64,000 bases of DNA from an uncultured Mailhella sp. (GTDB taxonomy: Bacteria; Desulfobacterota; Desulfovibrionia; Desulfovibrionales; Desulfovibrionaceae), in the NCBI RefSeq assembly GCF_963931295.1, contig NZ_OZ007001.1, forward strand, positions 2,187,001-2,251,000. The letters are read 5' to 3'. Under the pieces are notes generated by a model. It ran no database searches. It was not told the origin of the DNA and was given only the letters and a program-made list of their open reading frames with translations. This document shows positions 63,971-64,000 of the stretch, piece by piece. The position numbers were made by a program, and so were the translations under genes. Each line of letters opens with the position of its first letter. Positions within the stretch are counted from its first letter, which is position 1.

Positions 63971-64000
63971 GCAGTCTCCTTTTCGCAACACCGAAAGAGC
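63967..64000 (+). CDS. Start of the next operon gene, probably flxC (partial)
   Basis: An ATG overlaps the flxD stop (ATGA). Eleven codons (MSSLLFATPKE) are visible before the window ends. By gene order in related hdr-flx loci it would be flxC, a ferredoxin-like protein, but this is not provable from 11 residues. Confidence 0.55.
   Translation, partial: MSSLLFATPKE

Noticed and set aside
1..64000. CRISPR arrays, transposases, integrases, phage genes
   Set aside because: None were seen; the repeats found are too few, short and divergent.

Overview
The window is high-GC chromosomal DNA from a sulfate- or sulfite-reducing bacterium, most likely a member of the Desulfovibrionaceae (Desulfovibrio/Bilophila/Mailhella type). 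The main evidence is a complete dsrMKJOP membrane electron-transfer operon, a periplasmic [NiFe] hydrogenase (hynBA), and an hdrCBA-flxD locus of the kind that recycles electrons in these bacteria. LPS assembly genes (lptD), lnt and lgt show a Gram-negative envelope. No mobile elements, CRISPR arrays or rRNA genes were seen. There is one tRNA (His, GTG anticodon).

Layout. 1-1.6 kb: a radical-SAM gene and a Cys-rich C_GCAxxG_C_C protein. 1.7-8.2 kb: addAB double-strand-break repair genes on the minus strand. 8.4-15.4 kb, minus strand: pfkA, hpf, plsY, an ArnT-like glycosyltransferase and a large lipoprotein with weak amylase-like features. 15.5-17.3 kb: a small winged-helix protein and an orphan TRAP solute-binding protein. 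17.3-21.7 kb: a possible sulfate-ester module made of a cytoplasmic aryl-sulfate sulfotransferase and a convergent, compact alkyl-sulfatase-like metallo-beta-lactamase protein whose promoter carries two operator-like repeats. 21.8-28 kb: RNase J, mntP, pyrK-pyrD and alr. 27.8-34.5 kb: an lptD-yifB-lnt-prfB gene string, in which prfB keeps the programmed +1 frameshift. 34.6-40.3 kb: HU, exonuclease III, tRNA-His, murA and comEC. 41-45 kb: the hydrogenase maturation protease and hynBA. 45.8-48 kb: a heptosyltransferase-like protein and upp. 48.8-55.6 kb: dsrMKJOP, preceded by an RsbRD-N-domain protein and a VKOR/thioredoxin-like protein. 56.1-58.3 kb: lgt and an amidohydrolase. 59-64 kb: hdrCBA-flxD and the first codons of flxC.

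Functional picture. Periplasmic hydrogen oxidation (HynBA) releases electrons that typically reach cytochromes and membrane complexes. DsrMKJOP links the menaquinone pool and periplasmic heme to the DsrC trisulfide in the cytoplasm. HdrABC with FlxABCD links NADH, ferredoxin and a thiol/disulfide (probably DsrC) by electron bifurcation. The remaining genes are mostly housekeeping: cell wall, LPS, lipoproteins, pyrimidines, translation and repair.

Many spacers are unusually long (300-1400 bp), GC-rich and lack recognisable genes. They are full of accidental long open frames on both strands, and some contain short degenerate palindromes or near-repeats. Strong hairpin terminators are common and were used to set transcription-unit ends. 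All calls are from reading the sequence; no database search was run.
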